Part shown: positions 20,908 through 30,870 of the stretch, piece by piece
How the letters are laid out: each line of letters starts with the position of its first letter
Position numbering within the stretch: position 1 is the stretch's first letter
Source of the DNA: Sphaerotilus mobilis
GTDB lineage: Bacteria; Pseudomonadota; Gammaproteobacteria; Burkholderiales; Burkholderiaceae_C
Length of the DNA: 64,000 nt
Direction: 5' to 3'
NCBI RefSeq assembly: GCF_004216565.1
Contig: NZ_SGWV01000009.1
Location: 1-64,000 of the forward strand
Program-made: the position numbers and the translations under genes
Notes under the pieces: generated by a model
Databases searched by the model: none
Seen by the model: only the letters and a program-made list of their open reading frames with translations
What the model was told of the DNA's origin: nothing

Positions 20908-22002
20908 TCAGACGTTGAACAGGAAGTTCATCACGTCGCCGTCCTTGACGACGTATTCCTTGCCTTCGGCGCGCATCTTGCCGGCGTCCTTGGCGCCCTG
21001 TTCGCCCTTGAAGGCGATGAAGTCCTCGTAGGCGATGGTCTGGGCGCGGATGAAGCCACGTTCGAAGTCGGTGTGGATCACGCCTGCCGCGTTGGGCGCG
21101 GTGTCGCCGATGTGGATGGTCCAGGCGCGCACTTCCTTCACGCCAGCGGTGAAGTAGGTCTGCAGGCCCAGCAGCTTGAAGGCGGCGCGGATCAGGCGGT
21201 TCAGGCCCGGCTCGTCCTGGCCCATCTCGGCGAGGAACATGGCGCGGTCCTCGTCCTCCATCTCGGACAGCTCGGACTCGGTCTTGGCGCAGATCGCCAC
21301 CACCGGCGCGCCCTGGGCGGCCGCGTAGGCCTTCAGGCGGTCGAGCAGCGGGTTGTTCTCGAAGCCGGTCTCGGAGACGTTGCCGACGAACATCGCCGGC
21401 TTGGCGGTGATCAGGCACAGCGGCTTGACGATGACCAGCTCTTCCTTGCTGAAGTCGATCGAGCGAACCGGGCGGGCCTCGTCCAGCGCGGCCTGGCACT
21501 TCTCCAGCACCTTGACCAGCGCGGCGGCTTCCTTGTCGTTGCCCGAGCGGGCGGCCTTGTTGTAGCGGTGCAGGCTCTTTTCGACGGTGCCCAGGTCGGC
21601 CAGGCACAGCTCGGTCTGGATCACCTCGATGTCGGCGATCGGGTCGACCCGGCCGGCCACGTGGATGACGTTGTCGTCCTCGAAGCAGCGCACCACATTG
21701 ACGATCGCGTCGGTCTCGCGGATGTGGCTGAGGAACTGGTTGCCCAGGCCTTCGCCTTTGCTGGCACCGGCCACCAGACCGGCGATGTCGACGAACTCGA
21801 CGATGGCCGGGACGATGCGCTCGGGCGAGATGATCTCGGCCAGCTTGCCCAGCCGCGGATCGGGCACTTCGACCACGCCGACGTTGGGCTCGATGGTGCA
21901 GAAGGGGTAGTTCTCGGCGGCGATGCCGGCCTTGGTCAGCGCATTGAAGAGGGTGGACTTGCCCACGTTGGGCAGGCCCACGATGCCGCACTTGAGGCTC
22001 AT
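20908..22002 (-). CDS. ychF: Redox-regulated ATPase YchF (Obg family)
   Basis: A 364-residue ribosome-associated P-loop ATPase of the Obg-related group. The N-terminal G domain has GLPNVGKST (8-16), switch regions [12 protein letters not shown] and [17 protein letters not shown], and NVSE in place of NKxD, the change that makes YchF prefer ATP to GTP. A TGS-type domain ends the protein. Length matches the E. coli protein. The ATG at 22002 is chosen by homology; the frame's extension to 22134 overlaps the divergent nuclease gene. TACAAT on the minus strand 59 bp upstream is a likely -10 element. Confidence 0.97.
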   Translation of the reverse strand: MSLKCGIVGLPNVGKSTLFNALTKAGIAAENYPFCTIEPNVGVVEVPDPRLGKLAEIISPERIVPAIVEFVDIAGLVAGASKGEGLGNQFLSHIRETDAIVNVVRCFEDDNVIHVAGRVDPIADIEVIQTELCLADLGTVEKSLHRYNKAARSGNDKEAAALVKVLEKCQAALDEARPVRSIDFSKEELVIVKPLCLITAKPAMFVGNVSETGFENNPLLDRLKAYAAAQGAPVVAICAKTESELSEMEDEDRAMFLAEMGQDEPGLNRLIRAAFKLLGLQTYFTAGVKEVRAWTIHIGDTAPNAAGVIHTDFERGFIRAQTIAYEDFIAFKGEQGAKDAGKMRAEGKEYVVKDGDVMNFLFNV

Positions 22003-22060
22003 GTCGGGATCTCGGGAGGTTCGGGTCGGCATCGCCCGAGCGGGCGACGGAGAAGCGCGG

Positions 22061-22066
22061 ATTGTA
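22061..22066 (-). promoter_or_regulatory. Candidate -10 element of ychF
   Basis: The minus strand reads TACAAT, a near-perfect -10 hexamer, 59 bp before the ychF ATG. No clear -35 was found. Confidence 0.45.
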
Positions 22067-22121
22067 GGTTTTGCACACCTGCGCGCCGACGGCTGCGGCC
22101 GAGTCTGGCGACACTGGCGCG

Positions 22122-22904
22122 ATGAAGCACTCACCTCACCTGGCAGCGATCGGCCTGCTGCTGACCTCGCTCGCCCTGCCTGGCATCGCCCTGGCCTGGG
22201 GCCACACCGGCCATGAACTGATCGCCGACCTGGCGCAGTCGCGCCTGAGTCCCGCCGCCCATGCCGAGGCTCGCCGCTTGCTGGCGCTGCGCGGTGCGAG
22301 CCGGCTGGCCGAGGTCGCGACCTGGGCCGACGAGTTCCGCACCGCGACGACCGCCCGCTGGCACTACGTCAACCTGCCGCCTGACCGCTGCGAGTACAAG
22401 CCGGCCGAGCACTGCATGAAGGGCCAGTGCGCGGTCGAAGCGGTCAACCGCCAGCTGGCGGTGCTGGCGCTCCATCAGGACGACGACGAACGGGCGCAAG
22501 CGTTGCGCTACGTCGTCCACCTGGTGGCCGACCTGCACCAGCCGCTGCACGCCGGCCGCGCCGATGACCGTGGCGGCAACACCTTTCAGATCCGCTGGGG
22601 CACGCAGGGCTCGAACCTGCACGCGCTGTGGGACTCCGGCCTGATCGAGTCCCGCCCCGGCGGCACGCCAGCCCTGCGCCGCGACGTGCTGAAGCAGGCC
22701 CGAAAGCCTGCCCCCGGCTCATCCCCCGCCGACTGGGCCGAAGCGTCCTGCCGCATCGCCCGCGCCGACGGCTACTACCCGCCCGCGCACAAGATCGATG
22801 GGGCCTACGCGCAACGCTGGGACGCCGTGCTGGTCCAGCAGATCGATCTGGCGGCCAGCCATCTGGCGGAGGTGCTGGAAGACGTGCTGCTCAGGGACCG
22901 CTGA
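22122..22904 (+). CDS. Secreted S1/P1-type zinc nuclease
   Basis: A 260-residue exported nuclease of the zinc phospholipase C/S1-P1 fold, which degrades single-stranded nucleic acids. The signal peptide ends ALA before Trp26, so the mature protein starts WGHTGH. In this family the N-terminal Trp amine is itself a zinc ligand. The other ligands are visible: His31, the Asp of TWADEF, His of RWHYVN, His-Asp-His in [13 protein letters not shown], and His/Asp in [10 protein letters not shown]. The three-zinc site is therefore intact. The ATG at 22122 lies 6 nt after GACACT with no Shine-Dalgarno sequence. Confidence 0.9.
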   Translation: MKHSPHLAAIGLLLTSLALPGIALAWGHTGHELIADLAQSRLSPAAHAEARRLLALRGASRLAEVATWADEFRTATTARWHYVNLPPDRCEYKPAEHCMKGQCAVEAVNRQLAVLALHQDDDERAQALRYVVHLVADLHQPLHAGRADDRGGNTFQIRWGTQGSNLHALWDSGLIESRPGGTPALRRDVLKQARKPAPGSSPADWAEASCRIARADGYYPPAHKIDGAYAQRWDAVLVQQIDLAASHLAEVLEDVLLRDR

Positions 22905-23088
22905 CGGTCAGCGCGCGCCGCCCAGCACCCAGGTCGCATGAGGTGAGAAAGAGAAGCACAAGCGGAGAAGAGAAACGACGGGCGTGGAAACGGGCAGGCT
23001 CAGCGCGTCTGCGCCAGCCGGATCTGGAAGCGGGCGCAGCAGCCTGTGCATGGCCGTGGTGGTGCGGGTGCCGGTACCAATCGCGCCG

Positions 23089-24021
<933 letters not shown>

Positions 24022-24123
24022 GGGCCTTCCCGTTCGGTTGCCGTGGGCTGATCCAGCGCAAGTGCCGGCCTTTCGCGATTGTGGCGAGCCCGGCGCCCGA
24101 CCGGTCGCGCGGGGGGTGCTCCC

Positions 24124-24129
24124 TACAAT
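24124..24129 (+). promoter_or_regulatory. -10 element just before the UbiH-type gene
   Basis: TACAAT ends 8 nt before the ATG at 24138. A transcript from this hexamer would start at or next to the ATG. No -35 hexamer is clear. Confidence 0.45.
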
Positions 24130-24137
24130 CCGGCGCC

Positions 24138-25343
24138 ATGAACAGCACGGCTTCCCGACCCCTCGACGTGTGCATCCGCGGCCAGGGCGCGGTCGGTTCC
24201 TGTCTGGCGCTGGCGCTCAGCCGGCAGGGCTGGCAGGTTGGATTGGCGGGATTGGCGGGACCGGCAGGACCGGCAGAAACCGCCAATGGCCACACACCGC
24301 GTCGCGAACCGGATGTGCGGGCCTATGCCCTGAATGCCGCATCGATGGGGCTGTTGCGCGAGTTGCGGGTCTGGGACGCCTTGCCCGCCCACGCGATCAC
24401 CGCCGTCGACACGATGGATGTGCGCGGCGACGACGGCGGCCGGCTTGGCTTCAGCGCCTGGACCCAGTCGGTCGATGCGCTGGCCTGGATCGTCGATGCG
24501 GCCGCGCTGGACGAGGCCCTGGCGCAGGCGCTGCATTTCGCGCCGCATGTGCAGCGGCTGAAGGCGGACGACGCGCGGGTGCAACCGACCCACGCGGGCG
24601 CGGCCTTCGACCCGACCCGTCCGCTGCTGGCGGTCTGCGAAGGCCGTGACTCGGCGACCCGCGACATCCTCGGCGCCGACTGGCACAAGCACGGCTACGG
24701 CCACCAGGCCATCGCCGCCCGGCTGGTTGCCGACGTGCCCCACCAGGGCGTGGCGCGGCAGTGGTTCCGCAGCCCGGACATCCTGGCCTTGCTGCCCTTT
24801 GACCGGCCGGAGCCGACGCGCTCTTACGCGCTGGTCTGGTCGCTGCCGGACGCGATGGTGGCCGAGCGCCTGGCGCTCGACGATGCCGGTTTCGAGGCGG
24901 CCCTGAACGAGGCCAGCGGCGGCGCGGCCGGCACCTTGCGGCTGGCCGGCCCGCGTGTCGCCTGGCCCTTGATGCTGGCGCAGGCGCGGCGCTGGTGTGG
25001 CCCCGGCTGGGTGCTGCTGGGTGACGCGGCGCATGCCGTGCATCCGCTGGCCGGACAAGGCCTGAACCTCGGTCTGGGCGACGTGCGCGCCCTGGTCGAC
25101 GTGCTGGTTGCCGCCCGCGCCGACACGCCCTGGCGTGCGGCTGGCGACGAGCGCACCTTGCGCCGCTATGTGCGGCAGCGGCAGGCGCCGACCCGCGCGA
25201 TGGGCACGCTGACCGATGGTCTGCTGCACCTGTTCGCGGCCCCTGACGCGCCGCTGCGCAGCCTGCGCAACGCCGGCATGTCGGCGGTCGACCGGCTCGG
25301 CCCGGTCAAGCGCTGGTTGACCGCGCGCGCGCTGGACGCCTGA
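24138..25343 (+). CDS. UbiH/UbiF/COQ6-type FAD-dependent hydroxylase
   Basis: A 401-residue flavoprotein monooxygenase of the group that hydroxylates the ubiquinone ring. FAD-binding features are GQGAVG (15-20), the second motif around GLLRELRVWDALP, and GDAAHAVHPLAGQGLNLGLG (from about 295), all in family order. Oddly, the end of the second beta strand, which normally carries an acid that binds the FAD ribose, is replaced by LAGLAGPAGPAET from a 9-nt tandem repeat. A Glu follows the repeat. Which ring position it modifies cannot be told. dsbC follows 120 bp downstream. Confidence 0.87.
   Translation: MNSTASRPLDVCIRGQGAVGSCLALALSRQGWQVGLAGLAGPAGPAETANGHTPRREPDVRAYALNAASMGLLRELRVWDALPAHAITAVDTMDVRGDDGGRLGFSAWTQSVDALAWIVDAAALDEALAQALHFAPHVQRLKADDARVQPTHAGAAFDPTRPLLAVCEGRDSATRDILGADWHKHGYGHQAIAARLVADVPHQGVARQWFRSPDILALLPFDRPEPTRSYALVWSLPDAMVAERLALDDAGFEAALNEASGGAAGTLRLAGPRVAWPLMLAQARRWCGPGWVLLGDAAHAVHPLAGQGLNLGLGDVRALVDVLVAARADTPWRAAGDERTLRRYVRQRQAPTRAMGTLTDGLLHLFAAPDAPLRSLRNAGMSAVDRLGPVKRWLTARALDA
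24240..24275. repeat. Four 9-nt tandem units in the UbiH-type gene
   Basis: Two GGATTGGCG units are followed by two GGACCGGCA units, in frame. They encode an Ala/Gly/Pro-rich loop in the FAD-binding domain. Confidence 0.85.
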
Positions 25344-25347
25344 ACGG

Positions 25348-25368
25348 TGGCCCGCCCGGGCGCGGCGG
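25348..25368 (+). terminator. Possible terminator after the UbiH-type gene
   Basis: A 7-bp stem (GCCCGCC/GGCGGGC) with a 7-nt loop lies 5 bp after the stop codon. There is no T-tract. Confidence 0.3.
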
Positions 25369-25463
25369 GCAGCCGGTCTGCGCCACCCGTCACACCCTGG
25401 CGGCAACGCGGACGCGGGGGCGCCACTACCATCTTCGTTTTCTTGATCTGACCGGAACACCCC

Positions 25464-26192
25464 ATGAAGCTGCGCGCCCTTGCCGCCCTCGCCCTGTCGC
25501 TCTGCGCGGCGCTGTCGGGCGCCGCCCGCGCCGATGAAGCGGTCATCCGCAAGAACCTCGCCGAGCGCTACCCGACCCTGCCGGCCATCGACGAGGTCCG
25601 CGCCGCGCCGATGCCGGGTCTGTTCGAGGTCCGCCTGGGCACCGACGTCGTCTACACCGATGCCAAGGGCGCCTACCTGATCCAGGGCGAGATCATCGAG
25701 ACGGCGACCCGCCGCAACCTGACCGAAGAACGTGTCGCCAAGCTGACCGCGATCGACTTCGCCAGCCTGCCGCTGAAGGACGCGATCGTCTGGAAGAACG
25801 GCAAGGGCAGCCGCAAGATCGTCGTGTTTGCCGACCCGAACTGCGGCTATTGCAAGAAGCTGGAAAAGGACCTGCTCAACGTCAAGGACGTGACTGTCTA
25901 CACCTTCGTGATCCCCATCCTCGGCGGCGACTCGCCGGACAAGTCGCGCGACCTCTGGTGCGCCAAGGACAACACCGCCGCCTGGCGCGCCTGGATGGTC
26001 GACGGCGTGCGGGCGCCGAAGTCCATGGGCGCGGGCTGCGACACCGCCGCGATCGAGCGCAACAGCGCCCTGGCGCGCAAGTTCAAGGTCACCGGCACGC
26101 CGGCCATCGTGTTCGAGGACGGCACCCGCGCACCAGGCGCGATCCCGGCCGCCGAGGTCGAGCGCCGCATCCTGGCCGCAGCGAAGTCCTGA
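25464..26192 (+). CDS. dsbC: Periplasmic disulfide isomerase DsbC
   Basis: A 242-residue thiol:disulfide isomerase that reshuffles wrong disulfides in the periplasm. The signal peptide ends near residue 23 (AARADE). An N-terminal dimerisation domain covers about 24-85. The thioredoxin-fold domain has the active site CGYC (Cys127, Cys130) and the cis-Pro segment VTGTPAIVF. Two further cysteines (LWCAKD and GAGCDTA) match the structural pair of DsbC. GGAA precedes the ATG, and TACCAT at 25427-25432 may be its -10 element. A strong palindrome downstream ends the transcript. Confidence 0.95.
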   Translation: MKLRALAALALSLCAALSGAARADEAVIRKNLAERYPTLPAIDEVRAAPMPGLFEVRLGTDVVYTDAKGAYLIQGEIIETATRRNLTEERVAKLTAIDFASLPLKDAIVWKNGKGSRKIVVFADPNCGYCKKLEKDLLNVKDVTVYTFVIPILGGDSPDKSRDLWCAKDNTAAWRAWMVDGVRAPKSMGAGCDTAAIERNSALARKFKVTGTPAIVFEDGTRAPGAIPAAEVERRILAAAKS

Positions 26193-26212
26193 GCGGACCG
26201 CCCGCCTCAACG

Positions 26213-26238
26213 ACAACGCCCCGCATGCGGGGCGTTGT
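26213..26238. terminator. Perfect 26-bp palindrome between convergent dsbC and enoyl-CoA hydratase
   Basis: ACAACGCCCCGCA is followed directly by its exact reverse complement. It lies 20 bp after dsbC and 33 bp from the end of the opposite gene, so it can serve as a bidirectional terminator. The flanking T-tracts are short. Confidence 0.7.
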
Positions 26239-26271
26239 TGATGGTGGGTCCGGACGCCGGACCCGGCTGCA

Positions 26272-27072
26272 TCAGCGGTGCGTGAAGGTCGGCGGACGCT
26301 TCTCGAGGAAGGCGCCCATGCCCTCCTTCTGGTCGGCGCTGGAGAACAGCGCGTGGAACAGCCGGCGCTCGAACAGCAGGCCCTCGGACAGCGGCGACTC
26401 GTAGGCGCGGTTGACGCTCTCCTTGACCGCCATCAGCGCCAGCGTCGAGTAGCCCGACAGCGTCTGGCCGATCTTGTCGGCCTCGGCATGCAGTGCTGCG
26501 GCGGGCACCACACGCGAGACCAGCCCGGCGCGCTCAGCCTCGGTGGCGTCCATCATGCGGCCGGTCAGGGCCAGATCCATGGCCTTGCTCTTGCCAACCG
26601 CACGCGGCAGGCGCTGCGTGCCGCCGGCACCAGGAATGATCCCCAGCTTGATCTCGGGCTGGCCGAACTTCGCGGTGTCGGCCGCGATGATCAGGTCACA
26701 GGCCATCGCGACCTCGCAGCCGCCGCCCAGCGCAAAGCCGGCGACCGCCGCGATGACGGGCTTGCGGACCTGGCGCAGGGTGTCCCAGTTGCGCGAGATC
26801 AGGCCCTTGCGGTAGGCGTTGGGGAAGTCGAAGGGGTGCATCAGCGCGATGTCGGCGCCGGCCGCGAAGGCCTTCTCGCTGCCGGTCAGCACGATGCAGG
26901 CGACGCTGTCGTCGGCATCCAGCGCCAGCAGCGCGGCGCCAAGCTCGTCCATCAGCGGATCGTTCAGCGCATTGAGCGCCTTGGGCCGGTTCAGCGTGAT
27001 CCAGCCGTAGCGCATCTCGCCGGCGCCGGGGCGGGTCTCGACGAGGATGTTCTCGTAGGTCGGGGTGCTCAT
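26272..27072 (-). CDS. Enoyl-CoA hydratase (crotonase family)
   Basis: A 266-residue enzyme that hydrates trans-2-enoyl-CoA to 3-hydroxyacyl-CoA in fatty-acid or phenylacetate-type degradation. The oxyanion hole is in [10 protein letters not shown] and in [17 protein letters not shown]. The catalytic glutamates correspond to the Glu of GGGCEVAM and of [19 protein letters not shown]. The segment order and length match short-chain enoyl-CoA hydratases of beta-oxidation (PaaF/EchA type). It stands alone: the upstream region is a tandem repeat, and dsbC is convergent. The exact pathway is not evident. Confidence 0.93.
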   Translation of the reverse strand: MSTPTYENILVETRPGAGEMRYGWITLNRPKALNALNDPLMDELGAALLALDADDSVACIVLTGSEKAFAAGADIALMHPFDFPNAYRKGLISRNWDTLRQVRKPVIAAVAGFALGGGCEVAMACDLIIAADTAKFGQPEIKLGIIPGAGGTQRLPRAVGKSKAMDLALTGRMMDATEAERAGLVSRVVPAAALHAEADKIGQTLSGYSTLALMAVKESVNRAYESPLSEGLLFERRLFHALFSSADQKEGMGAFLEKRPPTFTHR

Positions 27073-27134
27073 GGGGGACGGGTCTCCTGGGGTGCGGCTT
27101 GAAGCAGAAGACTATAGCGACGGGCCCTCACGGC

Positions 27135-27308
27135 AAGCTGTCGCGCCCCGCAGGCCAGCGCCGGGCCGCCCCAAGAGGCCTGCGCATCCCCCCGGGGGAT
27201 CGGTCGGCACACCCGCCGACGAAGCTGTCGCACCCCGCAGGCCAGCGCCGGGCCGCCCCAAGCGGCCTGCGCATCCCCTTGGGGGATCGGTCGGCGTACC
27301 CGCCGACC
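27135..27308. repeat. 87-bp direct tandem repeat, two copies
   Basis: Copies at 27135-27221 and 27222-27308 differ at only a handful of positions. Each holds short inverted repeats, including CCCCAAG...CTTGGGG and, in copy 2, a 9-bp stem (CGGTCGGCG/CGCCGACCG, about 27288-27309). It fills most of the 247 bp between the DUF3108 gene and enoyl-CoA hydratase. It looks like a dispersed intergenic element, but only these two copies are in the window. Confidence 0.85.
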
Positions 27309-27319
27309 GAGGGGCTCCA

Positions 27320-28519
27320 TCAACCCCCTTGCTCCGGCGCCTTCTCCAAGCGCAAGTCCACCCACGTCTGCGCATCCTGCTCGATGCGGATGCGCACCGG
27401 CAGCATCTGCAGCGCCGGGGCGTACCACATCTGCGCGGTCAGGTTGCCGCCCTCGGCGCGGCGGCGTGGCTTGACGTGCAGGGTCTCGAGCGGGCCGACC
27501 GGCGTTTGTTCGACCACCTGTTCGGCGACCTCGTAGACCCAGGGATCGACCCGGTTGGGCAGGGCCAGCGCGAAGGCCATGGCCTGGCCCTTCTGCGCCA
27601 GCTCGGGCCGGGTGCGCAGCAGGTAGATGATCTGGATGAACTGGCTGGCGGTGTCCTGCACGTCGGCCTGAAAGGGCACCGACTCGCCGCGCGCCAGCCG
27701 GATGCCGGCCGGCCCGAAGGCCATCGTCAGCTGGCGGTCGCGGCCGATGATCTGCGTCGTGAGCTGCTCGTAGCGCTGCGGCGCCAGCCCGTCGGGCGTG
27801 ATGCGGCCTTCGCTGCTCATGCGCCGGGTCATCAGCGGCGCGAAGGACGGGCCGACCGTCACGCTCAGATGGACCTGGTAGCGTTGCGCGTCGACCCGCA
27901 GCCACTCGACCTCGGCCTGGCCATGGACCTCGCCTCGGTACCAGCCGGTCAGGCGGTAGCTCAGGCGGGTGGACGCGGGCCAGGTGAACTCGGGCAAGCC
28001 GGGGCGGTCGGCGGTGGAGGCAGACGCAGACGACGACACCGACGCAGAAGCTGCCGCTGATGCCGTCGCCTGTGCTGCCATTTCCGACGCCGCCCGGGCC
28101 GCGGCAGCGGCCTGTTCGGCGCTCGCGGCAGCCGCCACGGCAGACGCCGCCGCCGAAGCGGCGAGTTCGGCCTCCGCTCGACGTGGTTCGACAGCGGCGC
28201 TGGCCGCCTGTTCAGCGGCGACCATGTCCGGGTTGGCATCGGCCGCCGAAGACGCCGATGGAGCCGGCGCTTTTGGCGCTTCCGATCGGGACGCGACACG
28301 GCGCGGCGCGACGTGGGGCGGGGCAGCCTGCACCTGCACCGGCGCGGCCGGCGCCAGCACGCGGTCGAAGCGGACCGCCGTGCGCTGGATCGCCGGTGCC
28401 ATCAGGCTGGGCGACTGCAAGGCGTCCCGCAACGTGTCCACCAACCAGACATGGCCGGCCAGCGCCAGCAGCAGCGCGACCGCCCATGCCGGCGTCAGGC
28501 GACGCCAGGCAGGCTTCAT
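27320..28519 (-). CDS. DUF3108 domain protein with TonB-like N-terminus
   Basis: A 399-residue envelope protein. It has one N-terminal membrane helix (about 12-30), then a Pro/Ala-rich and strongly Ala/Ser-rich linker to about residue 165, and a DUF3108 domain from about 172 (YRLTGWYRGEVHGQAEVEWL) to the end. DUF3108 proteins are predicted periplasmic or outer-membrane-associated beta proteins of unknown function. The start overlaps the stop of the M61 peptidase gene by 4 bp, so the two are translationally coupled. The tandem repeat follows 11 bp after the stop. Confidence 0.85.
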   Translation of the reverse strand: MKPAWRRLTPAWAVALLLALAGHVWLVDTLRDALQSPSLMAPAIQRTAVRFDRVLAPAAPVQVQAAPPHVAPRRVASRSEAPKAPAPSASSAADANPDMVAAEQAASAAVEPRRAEAELAASAAASAVAAAASAEQAAAAARAASEMAAQATASAAASASVSSSASASTADRPGLPEFTWPASTRLSYRLTGWYRGEVHGQAEVEWLRVDAQRYQVHLSVTVGPSFAPLMTRRMSSEGRITPDGLAPQRYEQLTTQIIGRDRQLTMAFGPAGIRLARGESVPFQADVQDTASQFIQIIYLLRTRPELAQKGQAMAFALALPNRVDPWVYEVAEQVVEQTPVGPLETLHVKPRRRAEGGNLTAQMWYAPALQMLPVRIRIEQDAQTWVDLRLEKAPEQGG

Positions 28520-30270
28520 CCGCCGCTCGGCGCGGCCCAGGCGCTGCGGCGGCGCAGTGTCACGGCGGTGGCCTTGTCCTGCGGCGACAGCGCCACCAGG
28601 CCGGCCGGACGCGAGGCCGGCAGCGTCAGTGTCAGCACGCGGCGATCGCGCGCGACCAGCAGCGGCTGGGCCTGGTCGAGCCCGCCGTAGAGCAGCAGGT
28701 CGTCCAGCCGCGCCAGTCGCCAGCCGTTGAGCGCCAGCAGCTCGTCCCCGGCGGCCAGGCCGGCACGTTCGGCCGCGCTGCCGCGTTGCACCGCCTGGAC
28801 CTTGAGGCTGCCGTCGGCCACCCGGGCGCCCAGGCGCTGGGCAACGGTCGGCGGTTCGTGGCGCCAGGCGTAGCCCAGCACGTCGGCCAGCAGGCTGGCC
28901 AGCGGCAGCTCGTCGGTGCCGCGCACCAGCGCCTCCAGTTCGGCGGCCCAGGCCTGCGGGTCGCGCCGCCGGCCGACCGCCTGCAGCGCGGCGGCGATGT
29001 CATCGTGCGTGACCGGTCCGTCGTGGCCGGCGGCCGCGCCGCTGGTCTGCCAGAGACAGCGCATGACCTCGTCGAGCGAGCCCCGGCCCTCGCCACGCAG
29101 GCGCAGGTCCAGCGTCAGCGCCACCAGCGCGCCCTTGGTGTAGTAGCTGACGGTCGCGTTGGCGCTGTTCTCGTCCGGGCGGTAGTACTTCAGCCAGGCG
29201 TCGAACGAGGCCTCGGCGACGCTCTGCACCTGCCGGCCGGGGGTGGCCAGGACCTGGTTGATCGTTTTGGCCAGCAGCTTGAGGTAGCGGGCCTGGTCGA
29301 TCAGGCCGGTGCGCAGCAAGAACAGGTCGTCGTAGTAGCTGGTGAAGCCCTCGAAGAACCACAGCAGCTCGGTGTGGTTCTCGCGGCCCAGGTCGTAGGG
29401 CAGGAACTCGGCCGGCTTCAGGCGCTTGACGTTCCAGGTGTGGAAGTACTCGTGGCTGATCAGCCCGAGCAGGGTCACATAGCCCTCGCTCATCTCGCTG
29501 GCCGACTGGCCGCGGCGCGGCAGGTCGCGCCGGCCGGCGATCAGCGCGGTGCTGTTGCGGTGCTCCAGGCCGCCGTAGCCGTCGTCGACCAGGGCCAGCT
29601 GGAACACGTAGCGTGTGAACGGCGGCGGCTGGTCGCCGTGCCAGAAGCGGATCTCGGCCTCGCAGATGCGCTGCGTGTCGGCCAGCAGCCGCTCGCCGTC
29701 GAAGCCCGGCGCCGCACCGGCGACGACGAACTCGTGCGGCACGCCGCAGGCCTCGAAGCGGCCGATCCAGAACGGGCCCAGCTCGAAGGGATGGTCGATC
29801 AGCGCGTCATAGCTGGGTGCGGCGTAGCCCTTCTTGGGCGTGCCGTCCAGGCCGGTCGAGACCTGCCAGCCCTCGGGCAGATCGCCCAGCGTGACAACGT
29901 GTTCCTCGTCCTCGCGGCCGGCGGCGCTCAGGAACAGGCTGGTGCCGTTGAAGAAGCCGCGTTGCGTGTCCAGCCAGGCTGTGCGCACCGAGGCGTCGAA
30001 GGCGTACACGAGCCAAGTGACCGTCAGTGCAGCCCGGCCGCTGCAGTCGATCTCCCAGCTGCACTTGTCGATCTGGCGCAGCGGCCGGGCCTCGCGGCCC
30101 TGTCGTGCCTCCAGACCACTCAGGTGGCGCGAGAACTCGCGCACCAGGTAGCTGCCGGGAATCCACACCGGCAAGGTCAGCCGCTGGCGCGGCGCGGGCT
30201 GCGCCAGCGTCAGCGTGACGCGGTAGTGGTGGGCATGCAGATCGGCCAGTTCGACGTGGTAGCGGACCAT
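28516..30270 (-). CDS. M61-family metallopeptidase with C-terminal PDZ domain
   Basis: A 584-residue zinc peptidase of the glycyl aminopeptidase (M61) family. The zinc motif HEYFH is at 273-277, with the third ligand region WFFEGFTSYYDD (Glu308), and GYGGLEHRNS (231-240) is characteristic. A PDZ domain lies at about 480-560 (VQRGSAAERAGLAAGDELL). No signal peptide is obvious, so it may be cytoplasmic. It is the middle gene of an operon: DUF3429 ends 7 bp upstream, and DUF3108 overlaps the stop. The natural substrate is unknown. Confidence 0.93.
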   Translation of the reverse strand: MVRYHVELADLHAHHYRVTLTLAQPAPRQRLTLPVWIPGSYLVREFSRHLSGLEARQGREARPLRQIDKCSWEIDCSGRAALTVTWLVYAFDASVRTAWLDTQRGFFNGTSLFLSAAGREDEEHVVTLGDLPEGWQVSTGLDGTPKKGYAAPSYDALIDHPFELGPFWIGRFEACGVPHEFVVAGAAPGFDGERLLADTQRICEAEIRFWHGDQPPPFTRYVFQLALVDDGYGGLEHRNSTALIAGRRDLPRRGQSASEMSEGYVTLLGLISHEYFHTWNVKRLKPAEFLPYDLGRENHTELLWFFEGFTSYYDDLFLLRTGLIDQARYLKLLAKTINQVLATPGRQVQSVAEASFDAWLKYYRPDENSANATVSYYTKGALVALTLDLRLRGEGRGSLDEVMRCLWQTSGAAAGHDGPVTHDDIAAALQAVGRRRDPQAWAAELEALVRGTDELPLASLLADVLGYAWRHEPPTVAQRLGARVADGSLKVQAVQRGSAAERAGLAAGDELLALNGWRLARLDDLLLYGGLDQAQPLLVARDRRVLTLTLPASRPAGLVALSPQDKATAVTLRRRSAWAAPSGG

Positions 30271-30277
30271 TTGGGCC

Positions 30278-30748
30278 TCAGTAGCTCGCGGCCGCCAGGA
30301 AACAACTCAGGCTGGCGACCAGGGTCAGCCGGAAGCGCAGCGTCAGCCACGCGCCCAGACCGTGCGCAGGGTAGCTGCGGCGGTCGACCAGGTAGCAGGC
30401 GACCAGCGACAGCCCCGCGATGATCAGCCCGGCGTGGGCCGGCAGCAGCATCGCAAACCAGGCCGCCAGCGAAGGCATGACGCCCCAGGCAAAGGGCACC
30501 GGCGACGGCACGCTCGACCGCATGCCCAGGCCCCAGTGGATGCCGCCCAGGAAGGACACGATCAGCGCGGCATAGGCCATCAGGCCGTGGAAGACAAAGT
30601 CCAGCACCGCGCCCTCGTGCAGGTCGGCCGGGATCAGCATCGTCAGCAGGGCGCCGAGCACAAAGGGCGCCAGTCCGGCATGGGCCAGCTTCAGCGCGAC
30701 GGGGTTGGGGAGGATGGGGGCGGCGACGGGAGAGCTGGACGAGGGCAC
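30278..30748 (-). CDS. DUF3429 membrane protein
   Basis: A 156-residue protein with four or five predicted membrane helices and the conserved stretch SFLGGIHWGLGM between them, as in DUF3429 proteins found widely in proteobacteria. Function is not established. It is the first gene of the DUF3429-M61-DUF3108 operon, 7 bp before the peptidase. The start at 30748 gives a normal length; no strong ribosome-binding site is seen. Confidence 0.85.
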   Translation of the reverse strand: MPSSSSPVAAPILPNPVALKLAHAGLAPFVLGALLTMLIPADLHEGAVLDFVFHGLMAYAALIVSFLGGIHWGLGMRSSVPSPVPFAWGVMPSLAAWFAMLLPAHAGLIIAGLSLVACYLVDRRSYPAHGLGAWLTLRFRLTLVASLSCFLAAASY

Positions 30749-30870
30749 GATCGGGGCGGCGCCGGAGGGCGCGGGGCTGAAGTCGGTGGACGGGAAGGTT
30801 CGACGTGACGAATTGTCACCGGCCCCGCCGGTCCATCCGATGCCAACGGCCTTGTCGGACGTTCAGCCCG

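Noticed and set aside
27135-27308. CRISPR array
   Set aside because: Only two copies of a long unit lie directly next to each other with no spacers, and no cas genes are present.
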